From CBCPNA01 sp965120415 (GTDB taxonomy: Bacteria > Bacillota > Clostridia > Lachnospirales > CAG-274), in the NCBI GenBank assembly GCA_965120415.1, contig CBCPNA010000047.1, positions 1 to 17,897 on the forward strand: 17,897 nucleotides of DNA. Direction: 5' to 3'. A program made the position numbers and the translations under genes. The notes under the pieces were generated by a model, which did not search any database, had not been told where the DNA came from, and saw only the letters and a list, made by a program, of their open reading frames with translations. This document shows, one piece after another, positions 6,886 through 15,654 of the stretch (positions within the stretch are counted from its first letter, which is position 1; each line of letters opens with the position of its first letter).

Positions 6886-9800
6886 ATGATAATAAGATAT
6901 ATTTTAGGAAGAGCCGGTAGCGGCAAATTATATACATGTATTAATGAAATTTTAGAAATGGAGAATAACGGCAGTTATACAAGCGGTATATTTATTGTAC
7001 CAGAGCAATTTACCTTGCAGGCAGAACAGCAGTTTATGCAAAAAAAAGAAAGCAGAGTTATATTTAATACACAAATATTAAGCTTTAAAAGGCTAGCTTT
7101 CAGGATGTTTTCTAAAATAGGCTTTAATAATAAAACCCCTTTAGAAGATATAGGTAAAATAATGATTTTAAGAAAGATTATTTTTAACCTTGCTAAAGAG
7201 AAAAAGCTTTTGTATTTTTCTGAAAGTTGCTATTCTAACATAGGTATTTTGGAAAAAATCAACAAAACAATACAAGAATTTTTAGAACATGATATAGATG
7301 CAGAAAGATTTGAACAATTATTTACAAATTTAGATTATAAAAAAAATAAAATTACCATTTTAAAGCTAAAGGACTTAAAACAAATATATATAGAATTTAA
7401 AAAAATTTTGCAAAATAGCTATATATCTAATGAAGAAATATTGAACATACTAAGCAAGCAATTATTAAAAACAAATTTAATAGAAAGCGATACTATCATA
7501 TGGATATATGGCTTTAATGGCTTTACAGCACAAGAATTAAACGTTATATCGGCTTTAGCTAAAAGGGTTAAGCAAATAAATATTTGCCTTACATACAATA
7601 GTAACAATATTAATATTAAAAATATAAATCATTATGACCCTTTTTATAATGTTAAAATAACACTAAAAAAAATATACGAAAATATAATAAAAAAGCAAAA
7701 TATAACTTTAGCACCGCCTCTATTTTTAGAACATAATTTTAGGCATGCTAAAAATGAAGAATTATATTATTTAGAAAGCCAATATTTTTCATACAAAATA
7801 ACAGAATTTGATAAAGAACCTAAAAATATAGAAGTATTTTCTGCCCAAAATAAATATTTAGAAATAGAGCGTATTGCTCAAAAAATAAACTATTTAATAA
7901 AAAATGAGCAATATAAGTATAAAGAAATAGCAGTTATTTTTGCTGATGAAAGCTATAAAGAATCAGTAAGCTTTATTTTTAATAAATATAATTTGCCTTA
8001 TTTTTTAGATTATAAAAAGCAAATAACCCAGCATCCTCTTGTAGAGCTTATTTTGTCCATATTTGATATAAATATTTATAATAATCAATATGAAGATATT
8101 TTTAGATTTTTGAAAACAGGCTTTTTTGAAGATAAAATAGAAGAAATAAATATTTTGGAAAATTATGTTTTGGCATATGGTATAAAAGGAGATAAATGGC
8201 AAGAAGAGTTTGTATACGGCTTTAAAAAAGATGATTATGATAAAGAAAAAATAAATGAAATAAGGCTATTTGTTTTAGATTGTATAAGCAAATTTAAATT
8301 TGATAAAAACAAAAAGTATAAGGTATTAGAAATTTCTACAAAAATATTTGATCTTTTAATTTATTTAAAAATTGATGAAACGCTAGAAAAATGGGGGAAT
8401 ATGCAATATCAAAATTTTTATAAAGAAATAACAGGCAACACAACATATCTTAATGTGCATGTGCAAGTTTTTAATAATATTTCTAAAATAATACAAAAAA
8501 TAGTCGATGTTTTAGAAAATGAAGAAATTTATATAGAAGAGTATTTTAAAATTTTAAAGGCGGGGCTTGAAAAAGAAATGATAGGGATATTGCCTAAAAC
8601 ACAAGACCAAATATTAATAGGAGATTTTGAAAGAACAAGAATTTTGGAAACGAAAGTGCTATTTTGTGTTGGCATGAACGATGGGGTAATACCTTGCTAT
8701 AAAGAAAATACAGATTTTATATCAGATGAAGAAAAGGATATTTTGCTTTCAAACGGTATCGAGCTAAACCAAACTTCTAATATAAAATTTGTTACAGATA
8801 ATTTGCAAATATATTCTATTATTTTTAAAGCGACAGAAAAGCTTATTTTTTCTTACGCTATTTCTAATTTAGATGGAATAGCAAAAAAGCCTTCTTCTAT
8901 TATAAATAAAGTTTTAAAAATATTTCCTAAAACAAAGCTTTCTAACATAGATACTCTAATATTTGAAAAAGAAAATATTTATTCGCCTAATGCTATGTTC
9001 GATAATTTATTTATTATGTATAAAAATCTTAATAATCAGTCTATAGAATTTGATATTTTTAAAGATATTTTTAGCTGGTTTTTAAATAATGAAAGCTATT
9101 TAGAAAAGCTAAATATTATTAAAAAAGGGCTTAAAAAATTAAATACAACAGAAAACGATTTGATAGAACAAAATTTGATAGAACAAATATATTTAGATAA
9201 AAAACTTCTTGCTAGCGTATCTAAATTAGAAGAATTTAGAAGATGTCCTTTTTCTTACTTTTTAAAATACAACTTAAATGCAAAAGAAAGAGCAATACAA
9301 GAATTTGATTATTTAAAATTAGGGACTGCTTACCATTATATAATAGAAAAGTTTTCAAACGATATTTTGAAAAAAGATGATTTGAAAAGCATAACAAGAG
9401 GCGATGTATTGCGTTCGATAGAAGATGCTATAGAAAATTTAAAAGAAGATGAAGATATAAAAAGTATTTTGAAAAATAACCCTAAATATAACTATTATTT
9501 GAATAGAATAAAAAAGATAACTTTTATGTCATCTTTTGCTATGTTAGAACAATTTAAAACAGAAAGCTTTAAAACAGAGGGGGTAGAGGTTGGTTTTGGC
9601 GATTTATCTAATATAGGCAACTTGTTTGATTATGCTAAAATAGATTTAGACAATTCTTACGAAATGCTTTTGAACGGCAAAATAGATAGGGTAGATGCTT
9701 TTTATGAAGAAGATAAAAGCTATCTTAAAATTATAGATTACAAATCTTCTGAAAATGATATAGACCCGGTGCAAGTATACAATGGGCTTAAACTACAACT

Positions 9801-10272
9801 TCTTACATATTTAAGTATTTTATTAAAACTAAAAGATACAGAGGCTTTTCCATTTGGGGCAGTTTATTTTGAAATAAAAGAGCATATTTTTAAAAAATAT
9901 CAAGACGATATTTTAAAAGAATTGCAAAAAGAATACAAACAAAAGGGCTTTGTATACGACAAACAAGAAATTTTAGAAAAAATGGGAAAGTCATCAGGGA
10001 TTAAAAAGATAGATGAAGAACAATTTATAAATCTTTTGAAATTAGTTGATATTTGGATAAAAACAATAGGAAACGATTTAATAAAAGGTAATATAAAAGT
10101 GCATCCTTTTAAATATAAAGATAAAACTGGCTGTGATTATTGCAAATACAAAAGCATTTGTAAGTTAGATATTTTGCAGAATAAAGAAAAATTTAATAAG
10201 CTTAAAGATTACGATAGCGATATTATATGGGAAAAAATAAAAGAGAAAATAGATAGCGATTTGAAAAAATAA
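6886..10272 (+). CDS. addB: ATP-dependent helicase/nuclease subunit B (AddB)
   Basis: An 1128-residue subunit of AddAB, the Firmicute double-strand-break processing enzyme. AddB has a degenerate helicase fold that recognises Chi and a C-terminal nuclease. The N-terminus is GRAGSGKLYT (8-17), a Walker A in which the usual Thr/Ser after Lys14 is Leu15. The nuclease motif is IIDYKSS (Asp951, Lys953) followed by the QL of QLLTY. Four cysteines, Cys787 (RRCPFSYF) and Cys1083, Cys1086 and Cys1092 (GCDYCKYKSIC), match the iron-sulphur staple known in AddB. Length is slightly below the usual 1150-1170. ATG 6886 has only a modest GGTGA ribosome binding site. The usual partner addA does not follow; rnhB comes next after 69 bases. 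The gap has a TATAAT at 10304-10309, a possible weak internal promoter. Confidence 0.93.
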   Translation: MIIRYILGRAGSGKLYTCINEILEMENNGSYTSGIFIVPEQFTLQAEQQFMQKKESRVIFNTQILSFKRLAFRMFSKIGFNNKTPLEDIGKIMILRKIIFNLAKEKKLLYFSESCYSNIGILEKINKTIQEFLEHDIDAERFEQLFTNLDYKKNKITILKLKDLKQIYIEFKKILQNSYISNEEILNILSKQLLKTNLIESDTIIWIYGFNGFTAQELNVISALAKRVKQINICLTYNSNNINIKNINHYDPFYNVKITLKKIYENIIKKQNITLAPPLFLEHNFRHAKNEELYYLESQYFSYKITEFDKEPKNIEVFSAQNKYLEIERIAQKINYLIKNEQYKYKEIAVIFADESYKESVSFIFNKYNLPYFLDYKKQITQHPLVELILSIFDINIYNNQYEDIFRFLKTGFFEDKIEEINILENYVLAYGIKGDKWQEEFVYGFKKDDYDKEKINEIRLFVLDCISKFKFDKNKKYKVLEISTKIFDLLIYLKIDETLEKWGNMQYQNFYKEITGNTTYLNVHVQVFNNISKIIQKIVDVLENEEIYIEEYFKILKAGLEKEMIGILPKTQDQILIGDFERTRILETKVLFCVGMNDGVIPCYKENTDFISDEEKDILLSNGIELNQTSNIKFVTDNLQIYSIIFKATEKLIFSYAISNLDGIAKKPSSIINKVLKIFPKTKLSNIDTLIFEKENIYSPNAMFDNLFIMYKNLNNQSIEFDIFKDIFSWFLNNESYLEKLNIIKKGLKKLNTTENDLIEQNLIEQIYLDKKLLASVSKLEEFRRCPFSYFLKYNLNAKERAIQEFDYLKLGTAYHYIIEKFSNDILKKDDLKSITRGDVLRSIEDAIENLKEDEDIKSILKNNPKYNYYLNRIKKITFMSSFAMLEQFKTESFKTEGVEVGFGDLSNIGNLFDYAKIDLDNSYEMLLNGKIDRVDAFYEEDKSYLKIIDYKSSENDIDPVQVYNGLKLQLLTYLSILLKLKDTEAFPFGAVYFEIKEHIFKKYQDDILKELQKEYKQKGFVYDKQEILEKMGKSSGIKKIDEEQFINLLKLVDIWIKTIGNDLIKGNIKVHPFKYKDKTGCDYCKYKSICKLDILQNKEKFNKLKDYDSDIIWEKIKEKIDSDLKK

Positions 10273-10341
10273 AAAATGTCTTTTAAATATAGCTTTTTTA
10301 TTGTATAATAAAAAATAATATGTTTTACAGAGGATTATTTT

Positions 10342-11106
10342 ATGAAAGAACAAATAAGCTTTATTAAAGAGCAATTTTTAAAATGCGACTTTAATGATTT
10401 AGCAAATTTTATAGAAAAATACAAACTAGATGATAGAAAAGGTGTTTTAGATTTAATAAAAAAAGCAGAAAATAAGCTAGCTTATTATAAAAATGAAACA
10501 GAAAGGCTAGAGCAAATGTCAAGGCTAGAAAATCTAGCTTATCAAAAAGGCAAAAAAAGGATAGCTGGCATAGATGAAGTTGGGCGAGGACCTCTTGCTG
10601 GTCCTTTAGTTACATGCAGTGTTATTTTACCAAAAGATGTGATTATATTAGGGCTTAACGATTCTAAAAAGCTTTCAGCTAAAAATAGAAATATTCTTTT
10701 TGATGAAATTAAACAAAAAGCATTAGAAATAACGATAAATTTTGAAGATAATACAACTATAGATACGATAAATATATTACAAGCAACAAAATTATCTATG
10801 TTAAAAAATATAAAAGATTTTAAGCAAAAACCCGATTATATAATAATAGATGCTATAGATTTGAACACAGATATAGAAGCGGCAAGCTTTGTAAAAGCAG
10901 ATGAAATAAGCTGCTCTGTAGCGGCAGCAAGCATTATAGCTAAAGTGACAAGAGATGCATATATGGATAAAATGCATGAGCTTTACCCAATGTACAGCTT
11001 TAACAAAAATAAAGGATACGGCACAAAAGAGCATATAGACGCCCTTTTAAAATATGGCGCTTGCCCTATCCACAGAAAGACTTTTATAAAAAATATTATT
11101 GAATAA
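10342..11106 (+). CDS. rnhB: Ribonuclease HII
   Basis: A 254-residue endonuclease that cuts RNA in RNA-DNA hybrids and removes misincorporated ribonucleotides from DNA. The catalytic residues are visible: Asp78-Glu79 in AGIDEVGRGPLAGP, Asp170 in YIIIDAID, and Asp187 in KADEIS just before the SVAAASIIAKVTRD motif. GYGTKEH near the C-terminus is also family-typical. About 70 residues precede the catalytic core, as in the Bacillus-type long RNase HII, so the upstream ATG with CAGAGGA seven bases before it is kept. It sits 12 bases before yraN, the common rnhB-yraN arrangement. Confidence 0.95.
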   Translation: MKEQISFIKEQFLKCDFNDLANFIEKYKLDDRKGVLDLIKKAENKLAYYKNETERLEQMSRLENLAYQKGKKRIAGIDEVGRGPLAGPLVTCSVILPKDVIILGLNDSKKLSAKNRNILFDEIKQKALEITINFEDNTTIDTINILQATKLSMLKNIKDFKQKPDYIIIDAIDLNTDIEAASFVKADEISCSVAAASIIAKVTRDAYMDKMHELYPMYSFNKNKGYGTKEHIDALLKYGACPIHRKTFIKNIIE

Positions 11107-11118
11107 GGATTTGTTTTT

Positions 11119-11460
11119 ATGCAAAATAGAAATAAGGGCAATATAGCAGAAGATAAAGCAATATTTTTTTTAAAAAATAAAGGATATGATATATTATATA
11201 AAAATTTTTATACAATTTATGGAGAAATTGATATTATAGCAAAAAAAGAAGAAACAATTATATTTATAGAAGTAAAATACAGAAAAACTTTAAAAAATGG
11301 TTACCCAAAAGAGGCTGTTTCAAAGGCAAAACAAAATAAAATTAAAAATACAGCACTCATTTTTATAGAAAAGAACAATATTATAGACAAAGATTTTTCT
11401 TTTGATGTTATAGAAATTTTAGATAACAAAATAAATCATATACAAAACGCCTTTTTTTAA
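11119..11460 (+). CDS. yraN: YraN / UPF0102 family nuclease-like protein
   Basis: A 113-residue cytoplasmic protein of the UPF0102 family, which has a restriction-endonuclease-like fold. The core is visible as GEIDIIAK (35-42, with Glu36 and Asp38) and IFIEVKYR (48-55, with the Glu51-x-Lys53 pair). The N-terminal G..AE..A..FLKNKGY motif is also present. Its exact biological role is unsettled; a role in DNA processing is inferred from the fold and from its habitual place after rnhB. The ribosome binding site AAGGAT overlaps the rnhB stop codon, so the two are co-transcribed and probably coupled. Length is normal for the family. Confidence 0.9.
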   Translation: MQNRNKGNIAEDKAIFFLKNKGYDILYKNFYTIYGEIDIIAKKEETIIFIEVKYRKTLKNGYPKEAVSKAKQNKIKNTALIFIEKNNIIDKDFSFDVIEILDNKINHIQNAFF

Positions 11461-11485
11461 GTTTACTATTTTAGGAGGAAATTTT

Positions 11486-12811
11486 ATGAAACCAATTGTC
11501 GCAATTGTTGGAAGGCCTAATGTAGGTAAATCAACCCTTTTTAACAGAATTGTAGAAGAAAGAATATCTATAGTAGAAGATACCCCGGGGGTAACAAGAG
11601 ATAGAATATTTGCTGCTGCTAGCTGGCTAGATAACGACTTTATGCTAATAGATACAGGGGGGCTTGAGCCGGAAAGTGACGATATTATTTTAAAGCAAAT
11701 ATACAAACAAGCAGAGCTAGCTATAGAAGCGGCTGATGTTATATTATTTGTTGTTGATGTGAAAGCTGGTGCTACAGATACAGATATGCAAATAGCTAAT
11801 ATCTTAAGAAAAAAGAGTAATAAACCTATTATTTTAGTTGTAAATAAAGTAGACGATTTAAAAAAATATGGTATGTATGTTTATGAATTTTATAATTTAG
11901 GGCTTGGCGCTCCTTTTGCTGTTTCTTCTGCACAAATGATGGGGCTTGGAGATTTGCTAGATGAGGTTGTTAACAAATTTCCTAAAAATGATGATAATGA
12001 CTATGAAGATGAAAGTATAAAAGTTGCTATTATAGGCAAGCCTAATGCTGGGAAATCTTCTTTAATAAATAAAATATTAGGCGAAGAAAGGGTTATCGTA
12101 AGCAATATACCAGGGACAACAAGAGATGCTATAGATTCTCCTTTTGAAAAGGATGGGCAAAAGTACATTTTTATAGACACTGCTGGTATGCGTAAAAAAA
12201 GCAAAATAAAAGAAAATATAGAAAAATACAGCATTATAAGAGCGGTAACAGCAGTAGAACGATGTGATGTATGCTTACTTTTGCTAGACGCAACAGAAGG
12301 TATAACAGAACAAGATACAAAAATTGCTGGTATAGCTCATGATGCAGGTAAGCCTACAATAATTGTAACAAACAAATGGGACTTAATAGAAAAAGATGAC
12401 AAAACAATGAACAAATTTATAAAGAATATAGAAATAGAATTTAAATATATGCCTTATGCATTAAAAATGTTTATATCAGCTAAAACAGGGCAACGTGTGC
12501 ATAAGCTTTTTGAAAATATAAATTATTGCGCAGAAAGTGCTAGTAGGCGTATAGCAACAGGTATTTTAAATGAAGTTTTAATAGAGGCTATGTCTTTTAA
12601 AGAACCTCCAATAAGCAAAGGTAAACAGCTAAAGATTTATTATATTACGCAAGTTAGCATAAAGCCCCCAACATTTGTACTATTTGTTAACGATATAGAG
12701 CTTTTGCATTTTTCTTATAAAAGATATATAGAAAATAAAATAAGAGAGGCTTTTGGCTTTTTAGGTACTCCTATAAAATTTATAGCAAGAGAAAAAGAAA
12801 GGGATTATTAA
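11486..12811 (+). CDS. der: Ribosome-assembly GTPase Der (EngA)
   Basis: A 441-residue GTPase with two tandem G domains and a C-terminal KH-like domain, essential in many bacteria for 50S ribosomal subunit assembly. G domain 1 has GRPNVGKS (9-16), DTPGVTRD, DTGG and NKVD (120-123). G domain 2 has GKPNAGKSS (184-192), PGTTRDAID, DTAGMRKK and TNKWD (295-299). The KH part (about 350-441) ends in FLGTPIKFIAREK. The ATG follows a strong AGGAGGAA. It is 25 bases after yraN and 1 base before plsY, so plsY's ribosome binding site lies inside its last codons. All motifs are intact. Confidence 0.97.
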   Translation: MKPIVAIVGRPNVGKSTLFNRIVEERISIVEDTPGVTRDRIFAAASWLDNDFMLIDTGGLEPESDDIILKQIYKQAELAIEAADVILFVVDVKAGATDTDMQIANILRKKSNKPIILVVNKVDDLKKYGMYVYEFYNLGLGAPFAVSSAQMMGLGDLLDEVVNKFPKNDDNDYEDESIKVAIIGKPNAGKSSLINKILGEERVIVSNIPGTTRDAIDSPFEKDGQKYIFIDTAGMRKKSKIKENIEKYSIIRAVTAVERCDVCLLLLDATEGITEQDTKIAGIAHDAGKPTIIVTNKWDLIEKDDKTMNKFIKNIEIEFKYMPYALKMFISAKTGQRVHKLFENINYCAESASRRIATGILNEVLIEAMSFKEPPISKGKQLKIYYITQVSIKPPTFVLFVNDIELLHFSYKRYIENKIREAFGFLGTPIKFIAREKERDY

Positions 12812-12812
12812 T

Positions 12813-13430
12813 ATGTTTAGGTTATACTGTTTTTTAATAGGTTATTTTATAGGTTGTATACAGTTTGCTTATATTATTTGCAAGATTTTTGGTAAAATAG
12901 ATATTAGAGAACACGGAAGCGGTAACGCTGGTATGACAAATGTTACGAGAGTTATGGGGGCAAAAGCTGGAGTATTAGTATTTATTTTAGATATTTTAAA
13001 AGGTATAATAGCTTTTAATATTTGTAGCTTTATATTTTTTGGCACTACTTTTAAAGAGGTTAATATTTTGGCGGGGCTTTATGGAGGATTTGGGGCTATA
13101 ATAGGTCATGATTTTCCTTTTTATCTAAAATTTAAAGGAGGTAAAGGGGTAGCAACGACTTTAGGCTTTTTATTATTTTTAAACCCTATCATAGCTTTAA
13201 TAACATATATATGTGGCTTTATAACAGGCTTTTTTTCAAGATATATTTCTTTAGCGGCTTTAGTCATGCATACTGTTTTTTTAATTTTAATGATTATTTT
13301 TAAAATATCTTTAGAAAGTATTTTTATAGTATTTATTTGTGTTGTTTTATGCTATTATCAACATAGAGGAAATATTAAAAGACTTATAAACGGTAATGAA
13401 AGAAAGTTTTCTTTAAAAAAAGATAAATAA
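12813..13430 (+). CDS. plsY: Acyl-phosphate:glycerol-3-phosphate acyltransferase PlsY
   Basis: A 205-residue polytopic membrane enzyme that moves an acyl group from acyl-phosphate to the 1-position of sn-glycerol-3-phosphate, giving lysophosphatidic acid. The three conserved loops are visible: GSGNAGMTN (35-43), GHDFPFYLKFKGGKG (98-112), and HRGNIKRLINGNE (184-196). Hydrophobic segments near 1-25, 52-78, 85-100, 115-140 and 145-182 fit the five-helix topology. Loop 1 has Ala-Gly-Met where many homologues have Ile/Pro-Gly-Ala, a conservative change. It starts one base after der, and gpsA, which makes its substrate, follows. Confidence 0.94.
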   Translation: MFRLYCFLIGYFIGCIQFAYIICKIFGKIDIREHGSGNAGMTNVTRVMGAKAGVLVFILDILKGIIAFNICSFIFFGTTFKEVNILAGLYGGFGAIIGHDFPFYLKFKGGKGVATTLGFLLFLNPIIALITYICGFITGFFSRYISLAALVMHTVFLILMIIFKISLESIFIVFICVVLCYYQHRGNIKRLINGNERKFSLKKDK

Positions 13431-13455
13431 AAATATTTTAAAAGGTTATAAATTA

Positions 13456-13464
13456 TGCTATAAT
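13456..13464 (+). promoter_or_regulatory. Extended -10 promoter before gpsA
   Basis: TGCTATAAT is a perfect extended -10 element, 30 bases before the proposed gpsA TTG start. The -35 region is only A/T-rich, as is common for extended -10 promoters. It would let gpsA and the sporulation-related genes be transcribed apart from der-plsY. Confidence 0.55.
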
Positions 13465-13481
13465 TGTTAATAAAGGTAAAT

Positions 13482-13488
13482 GGAGGTG
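13482..13488 (+). promoter_or_regulatory. gpsA ribosome binding site that decides the start codon
   Basis: GGAGGTG pairs nearly perfectly with the 16S 3' end and lies six bases before TTG 13495. The in-frame ATG at 13480 overlaps this site and has no ribosome binding site of its own at a proper distance, so TTG is the likely start. Confidence 0.8.
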
Positions 13489-13494
13489 CTTTTT

Positions 13495-14481
13495 TTGGAT
13501 ATAGGTGTTGTAGGGGCTGGTAGTTTTGGTACAGCACTTGCCTGTTTATTAATTAAAAATGGACATAATGTTACCCTTTGGGGCTATGATAAAGAAGATA
13601 TTATAAATATGCAAAACACTAGAGAAAATAAAAAGTTTTTAGAAGGAGTCTTGCTTGATTTAAATTTAAATTTAACATATAATGAGAATGATTTAAAAGA
13701 TTGTGATATGGTTGTTTTTGCAGTTCCTTCTAACGTTATAAGAGAAAATTGTATTAGATTTAAAAATATTTTAAAAAAAGATACTATTATTGTAAATGTT
13801 GCAAAAGGTATAGAAGAAGGCTCTTTATTAAGGCTTTCAGAAGTGATAAAAGAAGCGTTGCCTTTTTGCAAGATATCTGTTTTATCTGGCCCTAGCCATG
13901 CAGAAGAGGTAGGTAAAGCTTTAGTTACTGCTTGTGTTGTATCAGCTTATGAAGAAGATGTAGCAAAAGTTGTACAAAATGCATTCACGAATAATACTTT
14001 TAGAGTGTATATAAATATGGACATAATAGGGGTAGAACTTGGTGGTGCTTTAAAAAACTTGATAGCGCTTGCTGCTGGAGCAATAGATGGATGTGGACTT
14101 GGCGATAATGCAAAAGCAGCTTTAATAACAAGGGGCTTAACAGAAATAGCAAGGCTTGGGGTAAAGATGGGAGCAAATGAAGAAACATTTTTTGGGCTAA
14201 CTGGTATAGGCGACTTAATAGTAACATGCACAAGCACGCATAGCAGAAATAGAAAGGCGGGCTTTTTATTAGGCAAGGGCAAAAGCTTAAAAGATGTTTT
14301 AAAAGAAGTGCATATGGTTGTTGAAGGAGTGAATATAGCAAAAGCTGCTTATAGCCTTTCTTTAAAATATGATGTAAATATGCCTATAACAAAAGAAGTA
14401 AATGAGGTTTTGTTTAATAACAAAAGTATAAAAGATGCTATAATTTCTTTAATGACAAGGGCTAAAAAAGCTGAAAGCTAA
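13495..14481 (+). CDS. gpsA: Glycerol-3-phosphate dehydrogenase [NAD(P)+]
   Basis: A 328-residue cytoplasmic enzyme that reduces dihydroxyacetone phosphate to sn-glycerol-3-phosphate for phospholipid synthesis, supplying PlsY upstream. The N-terminus DIGVVGAGSFGTALA is the Rossmann dinucleotide-binding loop. VNVAKGIE, LSGPSHAEEV, the catalytic lysine Lys187 in ELGGALKN, GLGDNAKAALITRG, GLTGIGDL and the substrate-binding SRNRKAG follow in family order. The start is taken at TTG 13495, not the in-frame ATG at 13480. GpsA proteins begin two or three residues before this glycine-rich strand, and GGAGGTG is correctly placed only for TTG. An extended -10 promoter lies just upstream. The next gene begins 9 bases after the stop. 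Confidence 0.95.
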   Translation: MDIGVVGAGSFGTALACLLIKNGHNVTLWGYDKEDIINMQNTRENKKFLEGVLLDLNLNLTYNENDLKDCDMVVFAVPSNVIRENCIRFKNILKKDTIIVNVAKGIEEGSLLRLSEVIKEALPFCKISVLSGPSHAEEVGKALVTACVVSAYEEDVAKVVQNAFTNNTFRVYINMDIIGVELGGALKNLIALAAGAIDGCGLGDNAKAALITRGLTEIARLGVKMGANEETFFGLTGIGDLIVTCTSTHSRNRKAGFLLGKGKSLKDVLKEVHMVVEGVNIAKAAYSLSLKYDVNMPITKEVNEVLFNNKSIKDAIISLMTRAKKAES

Positions 14482-14490
14482 AGAGGTTTT

Positions 14491-14805
14491 ATGAAAATAT
14501 ATAAAAATTTATACATAGATAAAAATGTTGACTGCTATGAAGATATTTTAAATAAAATTTTGGATAATATAATTATTTATGATTTATACCTAATATGCAT
14601 AGATAAAAATAGCCAAAATTTATTCGAGATACTAGAATGTAAAGAAATTTTTAAAAAACATAACCAAAATAAAAAATATTTGCTTGTAGGGCTTGCTTAC
14701 GGAAAGTATAACGCTTTTTTATTAATCAAAGACATTTTTAAAGATTATATCAAAACAAAAAAAGATTTGAAAAATATAAAATCAAATTTTTTAAAAGATA
14801 AATAG
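14491..14805 (+). CDS. Hypothetical protein (104 residues) between gpsA and the DUF2953 gene
   Basis: I cannot assign a family with confidence. It is a Lys/Asn/Ile-rich, probably cytoplasmic protein without signal peptide or clear membrane helix. Alternating hydrophobic segments (IIIYDLYLICID at about 28-39, KYLLVGLAYGKYNAFLLIKDI at about 66-86) suggest a small alpha/beta fold. The VGLAYGKYNAFLLIKDI stretch resembles, from memory, a short conserved hypothetical protein found beside gpsA in related Clostridia. That is an impression, not a search result. It has an AAGAGG ribosome binding site four bases before ATG and is tightly spaced (9 bases after gpsA, 14 before the next gene), so it is part of the operon. 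The C-terminus is lysine-rich. Confidence 0.7.
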   Translation: MKIYKNLYIDKNVDCYEDILNKILDNIIIYDLYLICIDKNSQNLFEILECKEIFKKHNQNKKYLLVGLAYGKYNAFLLIKDIFKDYIKTKKDLKNIKSNFLKDK

Positions 14806-14819
14806 ATTATGGTGATGAT

Positions 14820-15653
14820 ATGGATATTTTAGCTTTAATAATTAGTATTTTTAAAATTTTGGGCTTATTTTTATTAGCTTTACTTATATTAATTTTAATT
14901 ATATTTTTTATAATACTTTTTTCTAATGCGAGCCTTGATTTTGCTTTAAGTTTTAATAATGAATTAAAATATATTATTAAAGTTAAATATTTGTTCGGAA
15001 TAATTAAGTATAAATATAATTATCATAAAAATGAAGCAGAATTTAAAATACTTGGCAAAAATTTTATAAAAAATAAAGACAAATCTTTAAAAAATGATTA
15101 TAATAAAAATAATGAACTTGTTTATATTAAAAATATAGAAGATAAAGATTTAAAAAAAGCACCTTACAAACATAATAAAGATTTAGAAAAAGATATAAAT
15201 AAAGCTGTAAAAAAAGATATAAAAAAAGAACAATTAAAAAAAAATACAGCATATAAAAATAATAAACAAAATAATAAGCAAAATAACAAAATATTTTCTT
15301 TACTTAAAGAAATAGATAACAAAAAAGAAATTATAGATGCTTTTAAAAGTTTTTTAAAAAAGATTATAAAAGCTATAAAATTAAAAAAACTAAAAATAAA
15401 TTTTGAGCTTGGCTTAGATGACCCAGCAGCAACAGGGCAGCTTTTTGGGCTTATAAGCATATTTCTTGCTTTAATAAAAGCTAAAAATAGCTCTATAAAT
15501 TTAAAGCCTAATTTTAATCAAGAAATATATAAAGGCGATTTGTCTTTTAATATAAAAACAAGCCTTTTAAGACTTATATATCCAGTGTGCTTTTTCATAT
15601 TTAAAAAGCCAATAAGAAAACTTTTATTAAAATTATTTAAAAAGGAGAATTAA
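14820..15653 (+). CDS. DUF2953 family membrane-associated protein
   Basis: A 277-residue protein with one strong N-terminal membrane helix (about 8-32, Leu/Ile-rich), a short beta-rich segment (about 40-65, with VKYLFGIIKYKY), a very Lys/Asn-rich low-complexity middle (about 75-165) and a conserved C-terminal part. That part includes the LGLDDPAATGQLFGL region (about 198-212), which is what marks the DUF2953 family. Its molecular role is unknown. In spore-forming Clostridia and Bacilli it is typically encoded next to ytfJ, as here, with one base between them, which points to a sporulation or envelope function. The ribosome binding site is weak (GGTGATG, close to ATG). The Lys-rich insert is probably disordered and may reflect the A/T-rich genome. 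Confidence 0.75.
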   Translation: MDILALIISIFKILGLFLLALLILILIIFFIILFSNASLDFALSFNNELKYIIKVKYLFGIIKYKYNYHKNEAEFKILGKNFIKNKDKSLKNDYNKNNELVYIKNIEDKDLKKAPYKHNKDLEKDINKAVKKDIKKEQLKKNTAYKNNKQNNKQNNKIFSLLKEIDNKKEIIDAFKSFLKKIIKAIKLKKLKINFELGLDDPAATGQLFGLISIFLALIKAKNSSINLKPNFNQEIYKGDLSFNIKTSLLRLIYPVCFFIFKKPIRKLLLKLFKKEN

Positions 15654-15654
15654 T

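Noticed and set aside
13947..14341. Two long antisense frames opposite gpsA
   Set aside because: gpsA is unambiguous in the sense frame. The antisense products are Leu/Ser/Pro-rich without motifs.
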